DNA of 64,000 nucleotides from Tychonema sp. LEGE 06208 (GCF_015207505.1 NZ_JADEWT010000002.1:81877-145876), one strand, 5' to 3'. Counted from the first letter of the stretch, positions 1 to 10,180 are shown. A program made the numbers and translations. Notes: generated from the sequence alone by a model not told the origin.

Positions 1-87
1 GTCGGTATAATCTAGAATGACTTGACTAATGTTGCCTTCGGCATCTAATATCAATTTTTGGGCAAGTGGATAATCTTCTATCTTCAT
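1..87 (-). CDS. Partial hypothetical protein (N-terminal 29 residues)
   Basis: An open frame starts with ATG at 87 and runs off the left edge. The visible start is MKIEDYPLAQKLILDAEGNI, followed by SQVILDYTD. Small cyanobacterial proteins with a similar start (a linear motif, then an acidic turn and a VIL strand) can be antitoxin-like or uncharacterised, but too little is present to assign a family. No clear Shine-Dalgarno is visible upstream. Confidence 0.45.
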   Translation of the reverse strand, partial: MKIEDYPLAQKLILDAEGNISQVILDYTD

Positions 88-291
88 ATACTTTTATATA
101 CTTTTATGTGGAGATGAGTTGATAGGAAATGATGGTTCTATTTTAACTGGGATTTTTTTTATAAGGTTTGATGATGGTCGATTCCCTACGGGATAGCTAT
201 GCTTCACGGGATTTTTTTGAAGCCATCGCACAGGCGGGATGCCCGTGCCACGAGGGATGCGGATGGATGAAAGGCTTCTCGCACTTAGGAA
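88..291. repeat. Short intergenic gap with palindromic repeat-like DNA
   Basis: Between the partial gene and the pentapeptide gene lies sequence with short inverted motifs (CCCTACGGGATAGC and GCGGGATGCCCGTGCC around 180-255). These resemble the dispersed palindromes common between cyanobacterial genes. I see no convincing coding region. Confidence 0.35.
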
Positions 292-1485
292 CTAAACATC
301 CTCAAAAATCGCTCCCCCCTGCTGTAAATTCAACTTCACATCCTCCGCAAGTCCTGAGTTATTCCCAAACCTTGCTGACTCGACATTCGTACCGCTGAAA
401 TTAGTATTTGTTAAGTTCACTTCGAGCAAATTGGCGCGGCTCAAATCGGCACCGCTGAGGTTTGCTAAAGCCAGACTGGCGCGGTACAAATCGGCGCGGC
501 TCAAATCGGCATTTCCTAAGAAAGCGCCGCTCAAATCTGCACCGCCGAATTTGGCATTTTGCAGGTTGGCATCGCTGAAATCGGCATCGCTGAGGTTTGC
601 ACCTCGGAAGTTTGTTCCCTGGAGCTTTGCACTGCTAAAATCAACTGTATTCAAAGTAGTTCCGCGCAAGTTAGCGCCCGCGAAATCTCGTGCTGGATTG
701 AGATTGGCGATTTTTGCCAACTCTGTAAAATTGTCGGTTTCAGCAGAGATGATGCGATCGACCATTTCTTGCAATTTAGCTTCAGCTTCCGGGAAAATTT
801 CCACCTCGGGCTGTTCCACCGCAGGCAAATTGTAGGACAATAGCGCCCAACTCAGAGCAGGTTGGAGTTTATTTGCTTGCAAATATATAGTCAAGATTCT
901 TTCTAAAACCGAATGTTGATTTGGCGTAATATCGTGGGGCCACAAACCCTCCGCATCTGTGATATAAATATCTTCTTTGGCCACTTCAAAAGTCGCAGCA
1001 ATTCGCAATGGTTGGGCTGTCAATTCTGCTATTCTAACACTTTTTAGCAAACCTTTTAATACAGAATCAGCGCGCTCCAATGCAAAAATCCAAGTAGGCG
1101 TTGTATCGTCGCCTAGGGTGGAAACGTGACACAAAGTGCCAGGATTTTCTTTGGTTTTTTCCGCAGTTTCGCTTTCTAGAACTACCGCGGGACTTTCCGT
1201 AAATAAAACTTGCGTGCTGCTTTGAATTGGCGACAGCATGAAATCACCGACTAACTGACGCGATGCTACGGGAATTTCGCAGTTTTCCAGATTGAGCTTG
1301 AGGGTTCCGCTTTGCAAGCCAAATTTGACGCGACCGCCTAGCAGGGGTTCCCAATGTTCGTTAAAATTGAGGCTCAAGTGAATGTGGAGCTGCTCGGTTT
1401 GGGCTGCAAGGGAGCGCACGGGAATTGCTTCTAATTGCATCCACAAACAATCTGGATATTTGTTGTGAGACTCTAGCGATCGCAT
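292..1485 (-). CDS. Pentapeptide-repeat protein with a long N-terminal domain
   Basis: 397 residues. The first ~265 residues form a non-repetitive domain I do not recognise. A linker FTELAKIANLNPARDFAGANL then leads into about twenty A(D/N)Lxx pentapeptides (about 275-375), which form a right-handed beta-helix. The C-terminal cap is GLAEDVKLNLQQGGAIFEDV. The linker and cap recur in the gene at 2949-4115, so the two share a C-terminal module. Function is unknown: such helices usually act as protein-interaction or scaffold surfaces. An internal ATG at 1440 (MQLEAIPVRS) is an alternative start; neither start has a good ribosome site. Confidence 0.85.
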   Translation of the reverse strand: MRSLESHNKYPDCLWMQLEAIPVRSLAAQTEQLHIHLSLNFNEHWEPLLGGRVKFGLQSGTLKLNLENCEIPVASRQLVGDFMLSPIQSSTQVLFTESPAVVLESETAEKTKENPGTLCHVSTLGDDTTPTWIFALERADSVLKGLLKSVRIAELTAQPLRIAATFEVAKEDIYITDAEGLWPHDITPNQHSVLERILTIYLQANKLQPALSWALLSYNLPAVEQPEVEIFPEAEAKLQEMVDRIISAETDNFTELAKIANLNPARDFAGANLRGTTLNTVDFSSAKLQGTNFRGANLSDADFSDANLQNAKFGGADLSGAFLGNADLSRADLYRASLALANLSGADLSRANLLEVNLTNTNFSGTNVESARFGNNSGLAEDVKLNLQQGGAIFEDV

Positions 1486-1613
1486 ATCGGGAAAAGTGCT
1501 GGCTCTGCCAGATTGTAATTGATATTTAAATTAGTTTATCATCTCTAATCGATCGCAACACAGATTTTTCTCGCGGGTTTAAATTGTAAATTTTGTTTGA
1601 TTCGATCGGCAAG

Positions 1614-2252
1614 TCATTGGTTTGCCTGAATTTGGCTTTTTACCCAAGTCCGAAATGCTTTAATTAATTCCAAATAATCCATTGTTTCTGCTTGTTCCAA
1701 AAATCTCACTATCTCTAATATCGGCAAGCTGGGAAATGCTAAACTGATCTCGCAATCAACGTATTCTCCATTTTCAAATCTGTTGATTCTGAGCCGCGTT
1801 CCATTATAAATCCAAACTTCCGGCACTCCCAAATCCGCATAAACCTGCAAGCTATTTTCCGAACGGCTGGTAATATCAATTTCCACCACTAAATCCGGTG
1901 GCGGATCTCGATCCATGTCGATTCTTTTTTTGCCTTTAATTGCACTCAGATTTTGGATGTAAAAACATTTATCCGGTTCTGCACCGCTAAGTTCAGGACG
2001 CTTAAATGTGGTAGAACCAAGAGGTTCAATTTTTACATCTAATTCTTCAGCTAAGATCTCCACAAATCGACCCAATACTTCTTTGAAACGTTCGTGCTCT
2101 GGGGATGGTACCATAATTTCAAGATTGCCGCGATTGTATGTCAGTCGAATTTGCCGATCGCCAATTTCGGCAAGCAAATTTTCGTAGGTTTGCCAACTGA
2201 TACCCGATAGCTGGACAATTTGTTGGGGCGGGGCGAGAGTTTGAGCGGTCAT
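1614..2252 (-). CDS. Uma2 family (DUF820) PD-(D/E)xK nuclease-like protein
   Basis: 213 residues from the ATG at 2252 (MTAQTLAPPQQIVQLSGISW). The frame is open to 2315, but that extension looks non-coding, so the shorter start is preferred. Family features are GNLEIMVPSPEHE, the AEPDKCFYI acidic motif, PPDLVVEIDITS, and the VPEVWIYN strand. The lysine usual after the VEI strand is not obvious. Uma2 proteins are abundant in filamentous cyanobacteria and have a restriction-endonuclease-like fold; their substrates are unknown. A second Uma2 gene of another subfamily lies just upstream. Confidence 0.85.
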   Translation of the reverse strand: MTAQTLAPPQQIVQLSGISWQTYENLLAEIGDRQIRLTYNRGNLEIMVPSPEHERFKEVLGRFVEILAEELDVKIEPLGSTTFKRPELSGAEPDKCFYIQNLSAIKGKKRIDMDRDPPPDLVVEIDITSRSENSLQVYADLGVPEVWIYNGTRLRINRFENGEYVDCEISLAFPSLPILEIVRFLEQAETMDYLELIKAFRTWVKSQIQANQ

Positions 2253-2333
2253 AGTGCTACTTTGGTGAAGAGTTCGCAGGCGCAAGCTAAGGAAGCAGCC
2301 ATCGCACTTTTGCATTATATCATCGCAGGAAGC

Positions 2334-2909
2334 CTAGCCGGGAAATACCGCAGATAAATCCAGAGACAACTCTGGAAAACCGGGAATTACCACAAACTCA
2401 TTCGGTAAAACCACTCGTTTGACTCGATAATCGAAACTACCTGTTTGTTTCTGATAAGGTTCGCTGTAGGTTTCCAGTTGAATATCTACCAAATTAAATA
2501 TCCAATAATCAGAAATTCCCGATTCAGCGTAGAGAGATAGCTTAGTTCTGCGATCGTACTTCAAAGTCGAATCAGAAACCTCAACCACCAACAAAATATC
2601 AGCACTTTTTGGGTGAGAAGATAAATAATTATCAGAACAATTTCGAGCAATCACCATATCAGGTTCCGGTTCGCTATCATCAGACAAGATAATCGGTTCT
2701 TGACCGCGCACGCAGGCACTTTTTGCCATCATCAGGCACAACTCTCCCAGAAATAGCGAGTTACAAGCCGAGTGAAACGTAGTTTTTTTAGCTTTTTTAA
2801 TAATTTCTCCGCGAATCAATTCAAATCGGTTATCAGACTCAAAAAAACCCAGTTCTGCCAAACGGTGATATTCGGCGATGGAGAATCGTTTTGCAGTTAC
2901 GGCATTCAT
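2334..2909 (-). CDS. Uma2 family (DUF820) PD-(D/E)xK nuclease-like protein
   Basis: 191 residues. It has the fold landmarks RFELIRGEII, EPEPDMVIA, DILLVVEVSDST, then DRRTKLSLYAESGI and YWIFNL, so the D...E-x-E...K arrangement looks intact. It precedes the other Uma2 gene by 81 nt on the same strand and may be co-transcribed with it, although the two differ widely in sequence (not a recent duplication). A weak GAGGG lies upstream of the ATG. The biological role is not established for this family. Confidence 0.85.
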   Translation of the reverse strand: MNAVTAKRFSIAEYHRLAELGFFESDNRFELIRGEIIKKAKKTTFHSACNSLFLGELCLMMAKSACVRGQEPIILSDDSEPEPDMVIARNCSDNYLSSHPKSADILLVVEVSDSTLKYDRRTKLSLYAESGISDYWIFNLVDIQLETYSEPYQKQTGSFDYRVKRVVLPNEFVVIPGFPELSLDLSAVFPG

Positions 2910-2948
2910 AGCTTTTAATTACCCTCTACAATTACCAACATTCCCATT

Positions 2949-4115
2949 TTACTCGAAAATTCCGCCCCTGGTTCTCAACTCAACTTTCACGGCTTCCGAA
3001 AGCCCCAAACAACCAGAAAACCTCGTGTTTTTTACTACCGCATTTTTTAATTCAGCGCGGCTCAAATCCGCACCTTTTAAATCAGCACCGCTCAAATCTA
3101 CGCCGCTCAAATCAGAATTTTTTAAATTAGCATCAGTTAAATTTGCATTTACTAAAATCGCATTCGGTAAATAAGCGCTGCTCAAATTAGCGCCGACTAA
3201 ATTTGCACCGCTCAAATTCGCCCTAGGTAGCTTTGTCCGCAAATCTGCACGGCTTAAATTCGCGCTGCTGAGTTCAGCATCCCGCAAATTAGCATTGCAC
3301 AAATTAGCATCAATTAAAAGTGCAGCGCTCAGCAATGCACCGCTGAGATCCGCTAAGGTTAAATCTGCGCCTTGGAGGTTGGTTTCGCGCAAATCCGCGC
3401 CGTTCAAATCAGCGTAGTGGAAGTCAAAACCGCTTAAATCAGCTCCGGCAAAATCCTCGATGGGATTCAAACCAACTGTTTCTGCAAGTTGTAGAAAACT
3501 CTTATTTTTATCGGTTAAAAACAGTGCGCGCACGATCGCCAATTGCTGCTGTCGGTACTCGTCGGCTTTCTCGTAATTTGCTAAATACTTGTAAGCAATC
3601 TTCAAATTCTTGAGAGCGCTGCGCTCAACGCGATCGTCGCTGTGGGCGCGCGCGATCGACAACTGCTGCTGATAACATTCGATCGCACCAGGTAAATCGC
3701 CATTAGCATCACAAGCCAGCGCCCAATTTTCCAAAGCTTCCAACTCAGATCGAAAGTCGTCCGTTTCCCGCGCGATCGCCAAACGCTGTTTCTGGTAATC
3801 AATAGCACCCAAAAAATCTGAGCAAGCACAGCAAGCATTCCCCAAATTTCCCAAAGCATTCGCCTCGCCCCGGCGATCGCCAATTTCCCGCGCCAACACC
3901 AAATGCTGCTGGTAACAGTCGATCGCCCGATCGTAATTCAAGAGCGCTTCGTAAGCTACGCCCATATTACCGAGCGCCGCACCCGATCGCCGCTTATCGT
4001 CAATTTCCCGATACAGCGCCAGCGCTTCCTGCCAAGAATCCAGCGCCGCCTCAAATTGGCGCGCCTGATACTGCGAAATCCCCTGCTTGATTAACTCGCT
4101 AGCTTGTTCGCTCAT
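2949..4115 (-). CDS. TPR plus pentapeptide-repeat protein
   Basis: 388 residues. Residues ~1-200 contain about five tetratricopeptide repeats with the A-x-x-x-Y-x-x-x-L pattern (GAALGNMGVAYEALLNYDRAI, GNLGNACCACSDFLGAI, LENWALACDANGDLPGAI). A linker LAETVGLNPIEDFAGADL leads into about 25 pentapeptides (about 220-365). The cap GLSEAVKVELRTRGGIFE matches the cap of the protein at 292-1485. It is likely cytoplasmic and scaffold-like; no catalytic motif is seen. The start codon overlaps the inner end of a dispersed repeat (see 4114-4167). Confidence 0.88.
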   Translation of the reverse strand: MSEQASELIKQGISQYQARQFEAALDSWQEALALYREIDDKRRSGAALGNMGVAYEALLNYDRAIDCYQQHLVLAREIGDRRGEANALGNLGNACCACSDFLGAIDYQKQRLAIARETDDFRSELEALENWALACDANGDLPGAIECYQQQLSIARAHSDDRVERSALKNLKIAYKYLANYEKADEYRQQQLAIVRALFLTDKNKSFLQLAETVGLNPIEDFAGADLSGFDFHYADLNGADLRETNLQGADLTLADLSGALLSAALLIDANLCNANLRDAELSSANLSRADLRTKLPRANLSGANLVGANLSSAYLPNAILVNANLTDANLKNSDLSGVDLSGADLKGADLSRAELKNAVVKNTRFSGCLGLSEAVKVELRTRGGIFE

Positions 4116-4167
4116 ATAGCAATCCTAAATGATTTTCTGTAGGGACACGGCAGTGCCGTGTCCCTAC
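4114..4167. repeat. Repeat end TATAGCAATCCTAAAT plus perfect 14-bp hairpin
   Basis: ATATAGCAATCCTAAATGAT begins at 4114, overlapping the start codon of the TPR-pentapeptide gene. The same end occurs at 50407 and, inverted, at 50512. It is followed by a perfect inverted repeat, GTAGGGACACGGCA (4139-4152) against TGCCGTGTCCCTAC (4154-4167), which could affect initiation of the gene. Confidence 0.6.
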
Positions 4168-4228
4168 TCAAATTGATATTAATCTACTTGAAGCGTTCCA
4201 CAGTTGACAGTTGGCCCGAATTTACTCG

Positions 4229-4273
4229 TTACCAGGCTCTGCCTGGTAATGCAGATCCAGAGGCTCTGCCTCT
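4229..4273. repeat. Two adjacent palindromes of the TTACCAGG family
   Basis: TTACCAGGC-TCT-GCCTGGTAA (4229-4249) is followed by AGAGGC-TCT-GCCTCT (4259-4273). The first has relatives at 41374-41394 and 61909-61929, so this is a dispersed hairpin family. No coding function is seen. Confidence 0.6.
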
Positions 4274-4374
4274 ATTTACCCAGGGTTTCTCAAAACAGAG
4301 CGATCATTTAATTTATTAAATTTTCGTTCCTTAAACCAATTTTTTACCATAACAAAAAAGGTTCGCACTCCCGA

Positions 4375-4482
4375 CTTGGCTATTGGGCCGGAAAACCTAT
4401 GCAAGTCCGCACTACAAACGAGCTGTCCTGACTTGGCTATTGGAGCGGAAAGCGTATGCAAGTCCGCACTACAAACGAGTTA
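4375..4482. repeat. 57-bp tandem duplication
   Basis: Two near-identical copies start at 4375 and 4432 (period 57). Each holds CTTGGCTATTGG and GCAAGTCCGCACTACAAACG. The GTCCGCACTA motif recurs in the repeats at 17846 and near 23950. Confidence 0.65.
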
Positions 4483-4534
4483 TACATCCCCGATCGCCAA
4501 AAAAGATCAAAAAAATCAAAAAAGACAAAAAAGA

Positions 4535-4569
4535 CAAAAAAAGAGAGAGTTACCTAAGTAACTCTCTCT
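4535..4569 (-). terminator. Rho-independent terminator downstream of gatB
   Basis: Read on the minus strand, a perfect 12-bp stem (AGAGAGAGTTAC with GTAACTCTCTCT, 4-nt loop, 4542-4569) is followed by about seven T residues and a further T-rich tract. It is about 200 nt beyond the gatB stop codon with no minus-strand gene between, so gatB is the likely client. Confidence 0.75.
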
Positions 4570-4773
4570 GCCATCAGGGTGCATCTACGTAACACAATAT
4601 AACATTATCAGGATGAGGGGTGACACCCCCAAAGGTGAAGATATGGTAAAAGAATGTGTATTAATTATAAAGTTATCATGCAGCGGGATCGGCGATCGCG
4701 CGGCGGGATCGGGAAAAACCGATCGCCCTGCGCGCGCGTCCGCTACACAATCCCCTTAACGGCGGCCTTGACT

Positions 4774-6270
4774 TCAGCCGTTAAGCTTGGTCGCAAGCAA
4801 CTCATTAGTCAATTTCGGATCGGCCCGGCCGCCCGTTTCCTTCATCACCTTACCGACAAAAAAGCCCAACAGCTTAGTTTTACCAGCCCGGTACTGTTCG
4901 AGCTCCTTGGGATTGGCGGCCAACACTGCATCGATCGCCCGATCGATCGCCCCAGTATCCGAAATTTGAATCAAACCCTTACTCTCAACCAACTTAGTCG
5001 GCGAACCGCCGTTTGCTAGCAACTCCGGCAAAATATCCTTAGCAATTTTGCCGCTGATCGTGCCAGCATCAATTAGCGCCAGCAGTTCGGTCAAATCCTG
5101 CGGTTGAAAAGGAATTTCTGCGATCGCCAGTTTCTCATTTTTCAGATAAGCAGTAATATCGCCCATCACCCAATTAGCAGCTTGTTTAGCAACAGCACCG
5201 GCGGCGATCGTTTTTTCAAAATACTCCGCCACCGCTTTGTCGTCAGTCAAAACCCGCGCGTCGTAGGGAGAAAGACCTAATTGAGTTTCGTAGCGGTGCC
5301 GCTTTTGGGCCGGCAATTCCGGCAGTTGAGCTTTCCAATCCTGCAATTGCTCCGCTGAAACTTCGATCGGAGGCAAATCCGGTTCCGGGAAATACCGATA
5401 ATCGCTCGCACCTTCCTTAATCCGCATACTGAAAGTACACTGCTTGTTTTCATCCCAAAGCCGCGTTTCTTGGATGATAGTTTCGCCATTTTCGATAGCT
5501 TGAGTTTGCCGCTCAATCTCGTAATCGATCGCCCGTTCGATCGCATTAAAAGAGTTCATATTTTTAATTTCGACCTTGGTGCCGAACTCTTTTCTCCCAA
5601 CCGGGCGCACCGAAATATTCACATCGCAGCGGAGCGAACCTTCCTGCATATTCCCGTCGCCGACACCGATATAACGCACGATCCGGCGCAATTCTTGACC
5701 GTATTCGGCAGCTTCCGCGCCCGATCGCAAATCCGGTTCCGAAACAATTTCGATTAGAGGCACACCGGCCCGGTTGTAATCCACCATTGAATAGGTAGAA
5801 CCGCTGAGCCGATCGCTGCCGCCGTGAACCAATTTGCCTGCATCTTCCTCCATGTGCAACCGAGTAATTCCGATTTTTTTTCTAGTAGAATTGCCCGCCT
5901 CGTCCACCAGTTCAATTTCTATCGAACCGTTAGTAGCGATCGGCAAATCGAACTGAGAAATTTGATAATTTTTCGGCAAATCGGGATAGAAATATTGCTT
6001 GCGGTCAAACTTACTGTAAGGTGCAATTTCGCAGTTGAGAGCCAGACCAGCTTTCACCGCATACTCCAACACTTTTTGATTTAATACTGGCAATACTCCC
6101 GGCATTCCCATACAAATTGGGTCAATATTAGTATTTGGGGCATTGCCAAATTCTGTAGAAGAACTGGAGAAAATCTTAGTATTCGTGCTCAATTGACAGT
6201 GAGTTTCGAGACCGATAATGGCTTCGTACTGAGTTTGGTTTTTTATCGAAGAGGGTGCAGCAGCAGTCAT
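4774..6270 (-). CDS. gatB: Asp/Glu-tRNA amidotransferase subunit B
   Basis: 498 residues, full length for GatB. The N-terminal catalytic cradle shows [46 protein letters not shown] and [13 protein letters not shown]. The C-terminal helical tail ends [18 protein letters not shown]. With GatA and GatC it converts Glu-tRNA(Gln) to Gln-tRNA(Gln), using ammonia from GatA; cyanobacteria use this route for glutaminyl-tRNA. gatA and gatC are not in the window, as is usual in cyanobacteria. It is monocistronic here. Confidence 0.97.
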   Translation of the reverse strand: MTAAAPSSIKNQTQYEAIIGLETHCQLSTNTKIFSSSSTEFGNAPNTNIDPICMGMPGVLPVLNQKVLEYAVKAGLALNCEIAPYSKFDRKQYFYPDLPKNYQISQFDLPIATNGSIEIELVDEAGNSTRKKIGITRLHMEEDAGKLVHGGSDRLSGSTYSMVDYNRAGVPLIEIVSEPDLRSGAEAAEYGQELRRIVRYIGVGDGNMQEGSLRCDVNISVRPVGRKEFGTKVEIKNMNSFNAIERAIDYEIERQTQAIENGETIIQETRLWDENKQCTFSMRIKEGASDYRYFPEPDLPPIEVSAEQLQDWKAQLPELPAQKRHRYETQLGLSPYDARVLTDDKAVAEYFEKTIAAGAVAKQAANWVMGDITAYLKNEKLAIAEIPFQPQDLTELLALIDAGTISGKIAKDILPELLANGGSPTKLVESKGLIQISDTGAIDRAIDAVLAANPKELEQYRAGKTKLLGFFVGKVMKETGGRADPKLTNELLATKLNG

Positions 6271-6901
6271 AGGCGACCTAAAAAAATGAATAACTTTAGA
6301 TTATATTTTAACTTTTTATTTGCCAAACTGACTTGAGATTCTTTGTAGGCTAGGGACGGTTTTCACTGAACACCGGCAGGGCTGGCAAAAAATATCGGTT
6401 GTAACCGCCTCTTGAGCCCGCTTGGGATGGGTTTTATTTGTGTGAACCGGGTTTCTAACCGCCGTGCGGCAGTGCCAACGCCCTACTACAGCTTCGCGAT
6501 CGCCAGTGACTCCCTAAGCGCCTTGGTATCGCGATCGCCCCCAAACCCCAACCCCGTGGGAGAATATAGCAATTGGAGCTCTGATATGAGATATCGATCG
6601 CCCCAATTCCCCAATCCCCCAATTCCCCAATCTAAAATCTAAAACTTGTGAGCCAGCGAAGCCGAAGTATCTAAAATCTAAAATCGATAGATTCCCCAAT
6701 CCCTCAATCCCTCAATCTAAAATCGACTGACTTCTCAACTTTTTGAGAAAGGCCATAGAGCCTCCCGCCTCCAACCGCCGACTCCGCGCACCAATCAAAG
6801 ATTTTAAATGTATAATTTAACCAGCAATTGCCTATTTTTAGGTTTTAATTTTTCAACTATATTAACTTTTTTAAACAAACACTTGCCTAACAATCAAAAC
6901 T
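6271..6901. repeat. Non-coding region with CCCCAATC / CTAAAATC repeats
   Basis: This is the divergent spacer between gatB and the multi-PAS kinase. From ~6598 to 6732 it holds iterated CCCCAAT(T/C) and TCTAAAATCTAAAAT tracts, like those at 45836-45928. It must contain the gatB promoter at the left end and the kinase promoter at the right end; I could not place either with confidence. Confidence 0.5.
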
Positions 6902-9900
6902 ATGCCTGAAATCCCTGTAGAAAGTACCGCACAGTTTCAGAACAGCATCAGTGAGCTAGAACAGGCAGAATCTGCCCTCAAAATCGCTTGGGACGAACTC
7001 GAAAAACAAACAGCAGAAACTATTGCTCAGATAGCCAAAGCCGACCAAGCAAACGCAGAGAATATCCGCGAGCGATTTGCCAAAGCCAAGCAACTGCGCC
7101 AGCAACTTCAAACTAAAATAAAAGAAGCCAACTCGCGGCGAGAATTTCACTTAGAAAACTCGCCATTAGCAGTTATAGAGTGGGACAGGGAAGGTCGGGT
7201 AGTGCGGTGGTCGCCAATAGCTGAACAAATATTTGGCTGGAGTGCAGCAGAAGTAATCGGCAAATATTGGCACGAATGGTCAATAGTTTATCCAGAAGAC
7301 TTCGATCTGGTGTCCGCCGTCACAAATCAACTGTTACAGAACAAAGAACCCCGCACCGTTTGCCGCAACCGCAACCATACCAAAGATGGCTCGGTAATTT
7401 ACTGCGAATGGTACAATTCTGCACTCATTGATGAATCGGGAACATTAGTTTCAATTCTCTCTTTTGCTAGAGACATAACCGAACAACACCGCACTCAAGA
7501 AGAACTTCGCCAGCGCGAACAGGAATTTAGCACGCTTGCCGAAAATTCTACCGATATCATAGCGCGGTTCGACCGACAACTGCGGCACCTTTATGTTAAC
7601 CAAGAAATTGAACGAGCCACCGCCAAATCCCCATCAGAATTTATCGGCAAAAGTAACAAAGAATTAGGAATTTCCCCCGATATTTGCAACCTGTGGGACG
7701 AAGCCTGTGTCAAAGTTTTTCGCGTCGGTAAACAAGAAACTATCGAATTTAATTTCCCCACTTCCGACGGGACAACATACTATCAGTGTCGAATCATTCC
7801 AGAATTTGCTGAGGACAATTCAGTAGAAACTGTTTTGGCGATCGCCCGCGACATCACAGAAATCAAACAAGTCGAAGCCCAGTTGCGCCAAAGCGAAGCT
7901 CGATTTAGGCGCGTAGTTGATTCTAACATCATCGGGATTGTTTTTTGGAACATTAACGGCGAGATCACCGATGCGAATCAGGCTTTTTTAAACCTGGTAG
8001 GGTACACGCGAGACGATTTATTTTCCCAAAAAATTGGCTGGCAAACAATGACACCGCCAGAGTGCCGCAGCCTCGATGAAGAAAAACTTGTAGAAGTGGT
8101 AGCTAACAACACAAATACCCCTTTTGAAAAAGAATACATCCGAGCCGACGGTAGCCGCGTTCCGGTGCTGCTAGGCTCTGCATTGTTAGAAGGTTCCCAG
8201 GAATTAGGAGTGAGTTTTGTGCTGGACTTAACCGAGCGCAAACAAGCCGAATTAGAGCTGGAGAAACAACAAGAACTTTTAGAAAGCATCATTAAAACCA
8301 TCCCCAACTTCCTGTACATTTACGACACAGAAGCACAGCAAAATATCTATGCAAATGCGGCAGTCACAGCGATGTTGGGCTACAGTCCCCAAGAATTGCA
8401 AGACAGGGGTTCAGAAGCAATCTCTAGCTTGATTTACCCGGAGGATATGCCCAAGTTAATTGTAGGTATGCAGCGGCTAGAAAACAGTACCAACCCCCAC
8501 GAAACCGATGACATCGACTACAGGATAAAACACAAAAATGGAGAATGGCGCTGGGTTCACGATCGATCGACTATCTTCAAAAGAACTCCCGATGGAAAAA
8601 TGAAGCAAGTAATCGGTTCCGTACTCGACATTACCGATCGCAAAAGGGCCGAAGAATCCTTAAAACAGCAAAACGAATTGCTGCAAACAATCTTCGAGAA
8701 CGTTCCAGTCATGCTGACATTCTTAGATGCCCAGGGTGAATTATGCTGGGTAAACCGCCACTGGGAACAAGTGCTCGGCTGGAGTTTTGCAGAAACCAAA
8801 AACCGCGATATGTTGGCAGAATTTTATCCTGAGCCGGAATACCGCAAATACGTTTTCGACTTCATTCAAGCAGCAACTCAGAAGTGGGGCGACTTCCAAA
8901 CGAAAGTTAGAGATGGGCGAATTATCGACACGACTTGGGCAAATGTTCGCCTCTCCGACGGCAGGTTGATCGGTATCGGTCAAGATATCAGCGATCGCAA
9001 GCGAGCCGAAGCAGAACTCCAGCAGCTCAACGAAACTTTAGAAGCTCAAGTAGCCCTGCGTACAGCCGAATTAGAGACTTTTTTTGATTCTTTACCCGAT
9101 CTTATTTTTGTGGTAGAACGTGAGAATATGCGCTTCTCTTTTGTCAACTGGCCTTTTGTCGAATTTTGCGGATTCGACAGCAGGCAACAGATGCAGGGCA
9201 AAACTATTTATGAATGCTATCCAAGCCAACTTGCAGAACAATTTTACTTGGAAAATATGCAAGTATTTGTATCTGGCCAGACGATTCATTTTCAGGAAAA
9301 TTTTGTGGTTGCTGGTGATGCTGTTTATTTCGACACTTTTAAAATTCCTCTCAGGAATCTTGACGGCGAAGTTTATGCTTTAATTGGCACGGCTCGCAAT
9401 GTCACTGAGTTGATCCAGACGAAACAAGCTTTGTCGGAACGCACGGAGCAATTAGAGGTTGCTAATCAAGAATTAGAATCTTTTGGCTACTCGGTTTCCC
9501 ACGACCTCCGCGCTCCTTTGCGCCACATTTCAGGTTTTGTTAATGCTTTGAAACAGCGCTTAATATCAACTGAGGTTTTGAACGATCCTAAAATTGTTCA
9601 TTACATCGAAATAATTGAGGACAGCAGCCAAAAAATGAGCTTGTTGATTGATGGTTTGCTGGCTCTTTCGCGGGTGGGGCGGACTGATTTAATCAAAATT
9701 CCGATCGATCTTGCCCGGTTGGTGCAAACTGCGATTAAATTGAGTAAACCCCGAACTGCGGCAGATCCCGCCGAAAATCCCGACAGCAAAGTTGAATTTA
9801 CCGTGGGAGATTTGCCGGGGGTGATGGGAGATCCCACCTTGCTGCAACAGGTGTTCAGCAACTTGATCGACAACGCTGTCAAGTTCAGCCGCGGACGCAC

Positions 9901-10180
9901 TCCGGCTATAATAGTGATTGATGCTTTACCTGACGGAACTATTTTTGTCAAGGATAACGGGGTAGGTTTTTCGATGGAATATGCCGATCGGCTGTTTGGA
10001 GCCTTTCAGCGGCTGCACTCCCAGAGAGAATTTGAAGGTACTGGCATAGGTTTGGCGATCGTCCAGCGGATTATTCACCGCCACGGCGGCACGATTTGGG
10101 TTCAAAGCGTACCCAGTCAAGGAGCCACGTTTTTCTTTAAACTAGGGCCGACAATCTCAAACGCTAATCTAGATTCCTGA
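6902..10180 (+). CDS. Multi-PAS sensor histidine kinase
   Basis: 1092 residues, no transmembrane helix seen, so probably cytoplasmic. An N-terminal coiled coil (~5-80) is followed by about six PAS/PAC units (roughly 85-200, 210-330, 340-455, 462-585, 590-700, 722-845). Phosphoacceptor His867 lies in FGYSVSHDLRAPLRH, an H-box typical of cyanobacterial phytochrome-type kinases. The ATPase domain carries NLIDNAVKFS, DNGVGF and GTGIGLAIVQRIIHRHGG. It probably autophosphorylates and passes phosphate to a receiver. The receiver-containing GGDEF/EAL protein 321 nt downstream, in the same direction, is the obvious candidate partner (inference from order). The sensed ligand is unknown. Confidence 0.93.
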   Translation: MPEIPVESTAQFQNSISELEQAESALKIAWDELEKQTAETIAQIAKADQANAENIRERFAKAKQLRQQLQTKIKEANSRREFHLENSPLAVIEWDREGRVVRWSPIAEQIFGWSAAEVIGKYWHEWSIVYPEDFDLVSAVTNQLLQNKEPRTVCRNRNHTKDGSVIYCEWYNSALIDESGTLVSILSFARDITEQHRTQEELRQREQEFSTLAENSTDIIARFDRQLRHLYVNQEIERATAKSPSEFIGKSNKELGISPDICNLWDEACVKVFRVGKQETIEFNFPTSDGTTYYQCRIIPEFAEDNSVETVLAIARDITEIKQVEAQLRQSEARFRRVVDSNIIGIVFWNINGEITDANQAFLNLVGYTRDDLFSQKIGWQTMTPPECRSLDEEKLVEVVANNTNTPFEKEYIRADGSRVPVLLGSALLEGSQELGVSFVLDLTERKQAELELEKQQELLESIIKTIPNFLYIYDTEAQQNIYANAAVTAMLGYSPQELQDRGSEAISSLIYPEDMPKLIVGMQRLENSTNPHETDDIDYRIKHKNGEWRWVHDRSTIFKRTPDGKMKQVIGSVLDITDRKRAEESLKQQNELLQTIFENVPVMLTFLDAQGELCWVNRHWEQVLGWSFAETKNRDMLAEFYPEPEYRKYVFDFIQAATQKWGDFQTKVRDGRIIDTTWANVRLSDGRLIGIGQDISDRKRAEAELQQLNETLEAQVALRTAELETFFDSLPDLIFVVERENMRFSFVNWPFVEFCGFDSRQQMQGKTIYECYPSQLAEQFYLENMQVFVSGQTIHFQENFVVAGDAVYFDTFKIPLRNLDGEVYALIGTARNVTELIQTKQALSERTEQLEVANQELESFGYSVSHDLRAPLRHISGFVNALKQRLISTEVLNDPKIVHYIEIIEDSSQKMSLLIDGLLALSRVGRTDLIKIPIDLARLVQTAIKLSKPRTAADPAENPDSKVEFTVGDLPGVMGDPTLLQQVFSNLIDNAVKFSRGRTPAIIVIDALPDGTIFVKDNGVGFSMEYADRLFGAFQRLHSQREFEGTGIGLAIVQRIIHRHGGTIWVQSVPSQGATFFFKLGPTISNANLDS

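Noticed and set aside
168..398. 76-codon plus-strand frame near the left edge
   Set aside because: It overlaps the 3' end of the pentapeptide gene on the other strand and includes palindromic repeat DNA.
4276..4592. Frames of 61-69 codons on both strands around the 57-bp repeat
   Set aside because: Driven by the tandem duplication and by A-rich terminator flanks; no coding features.
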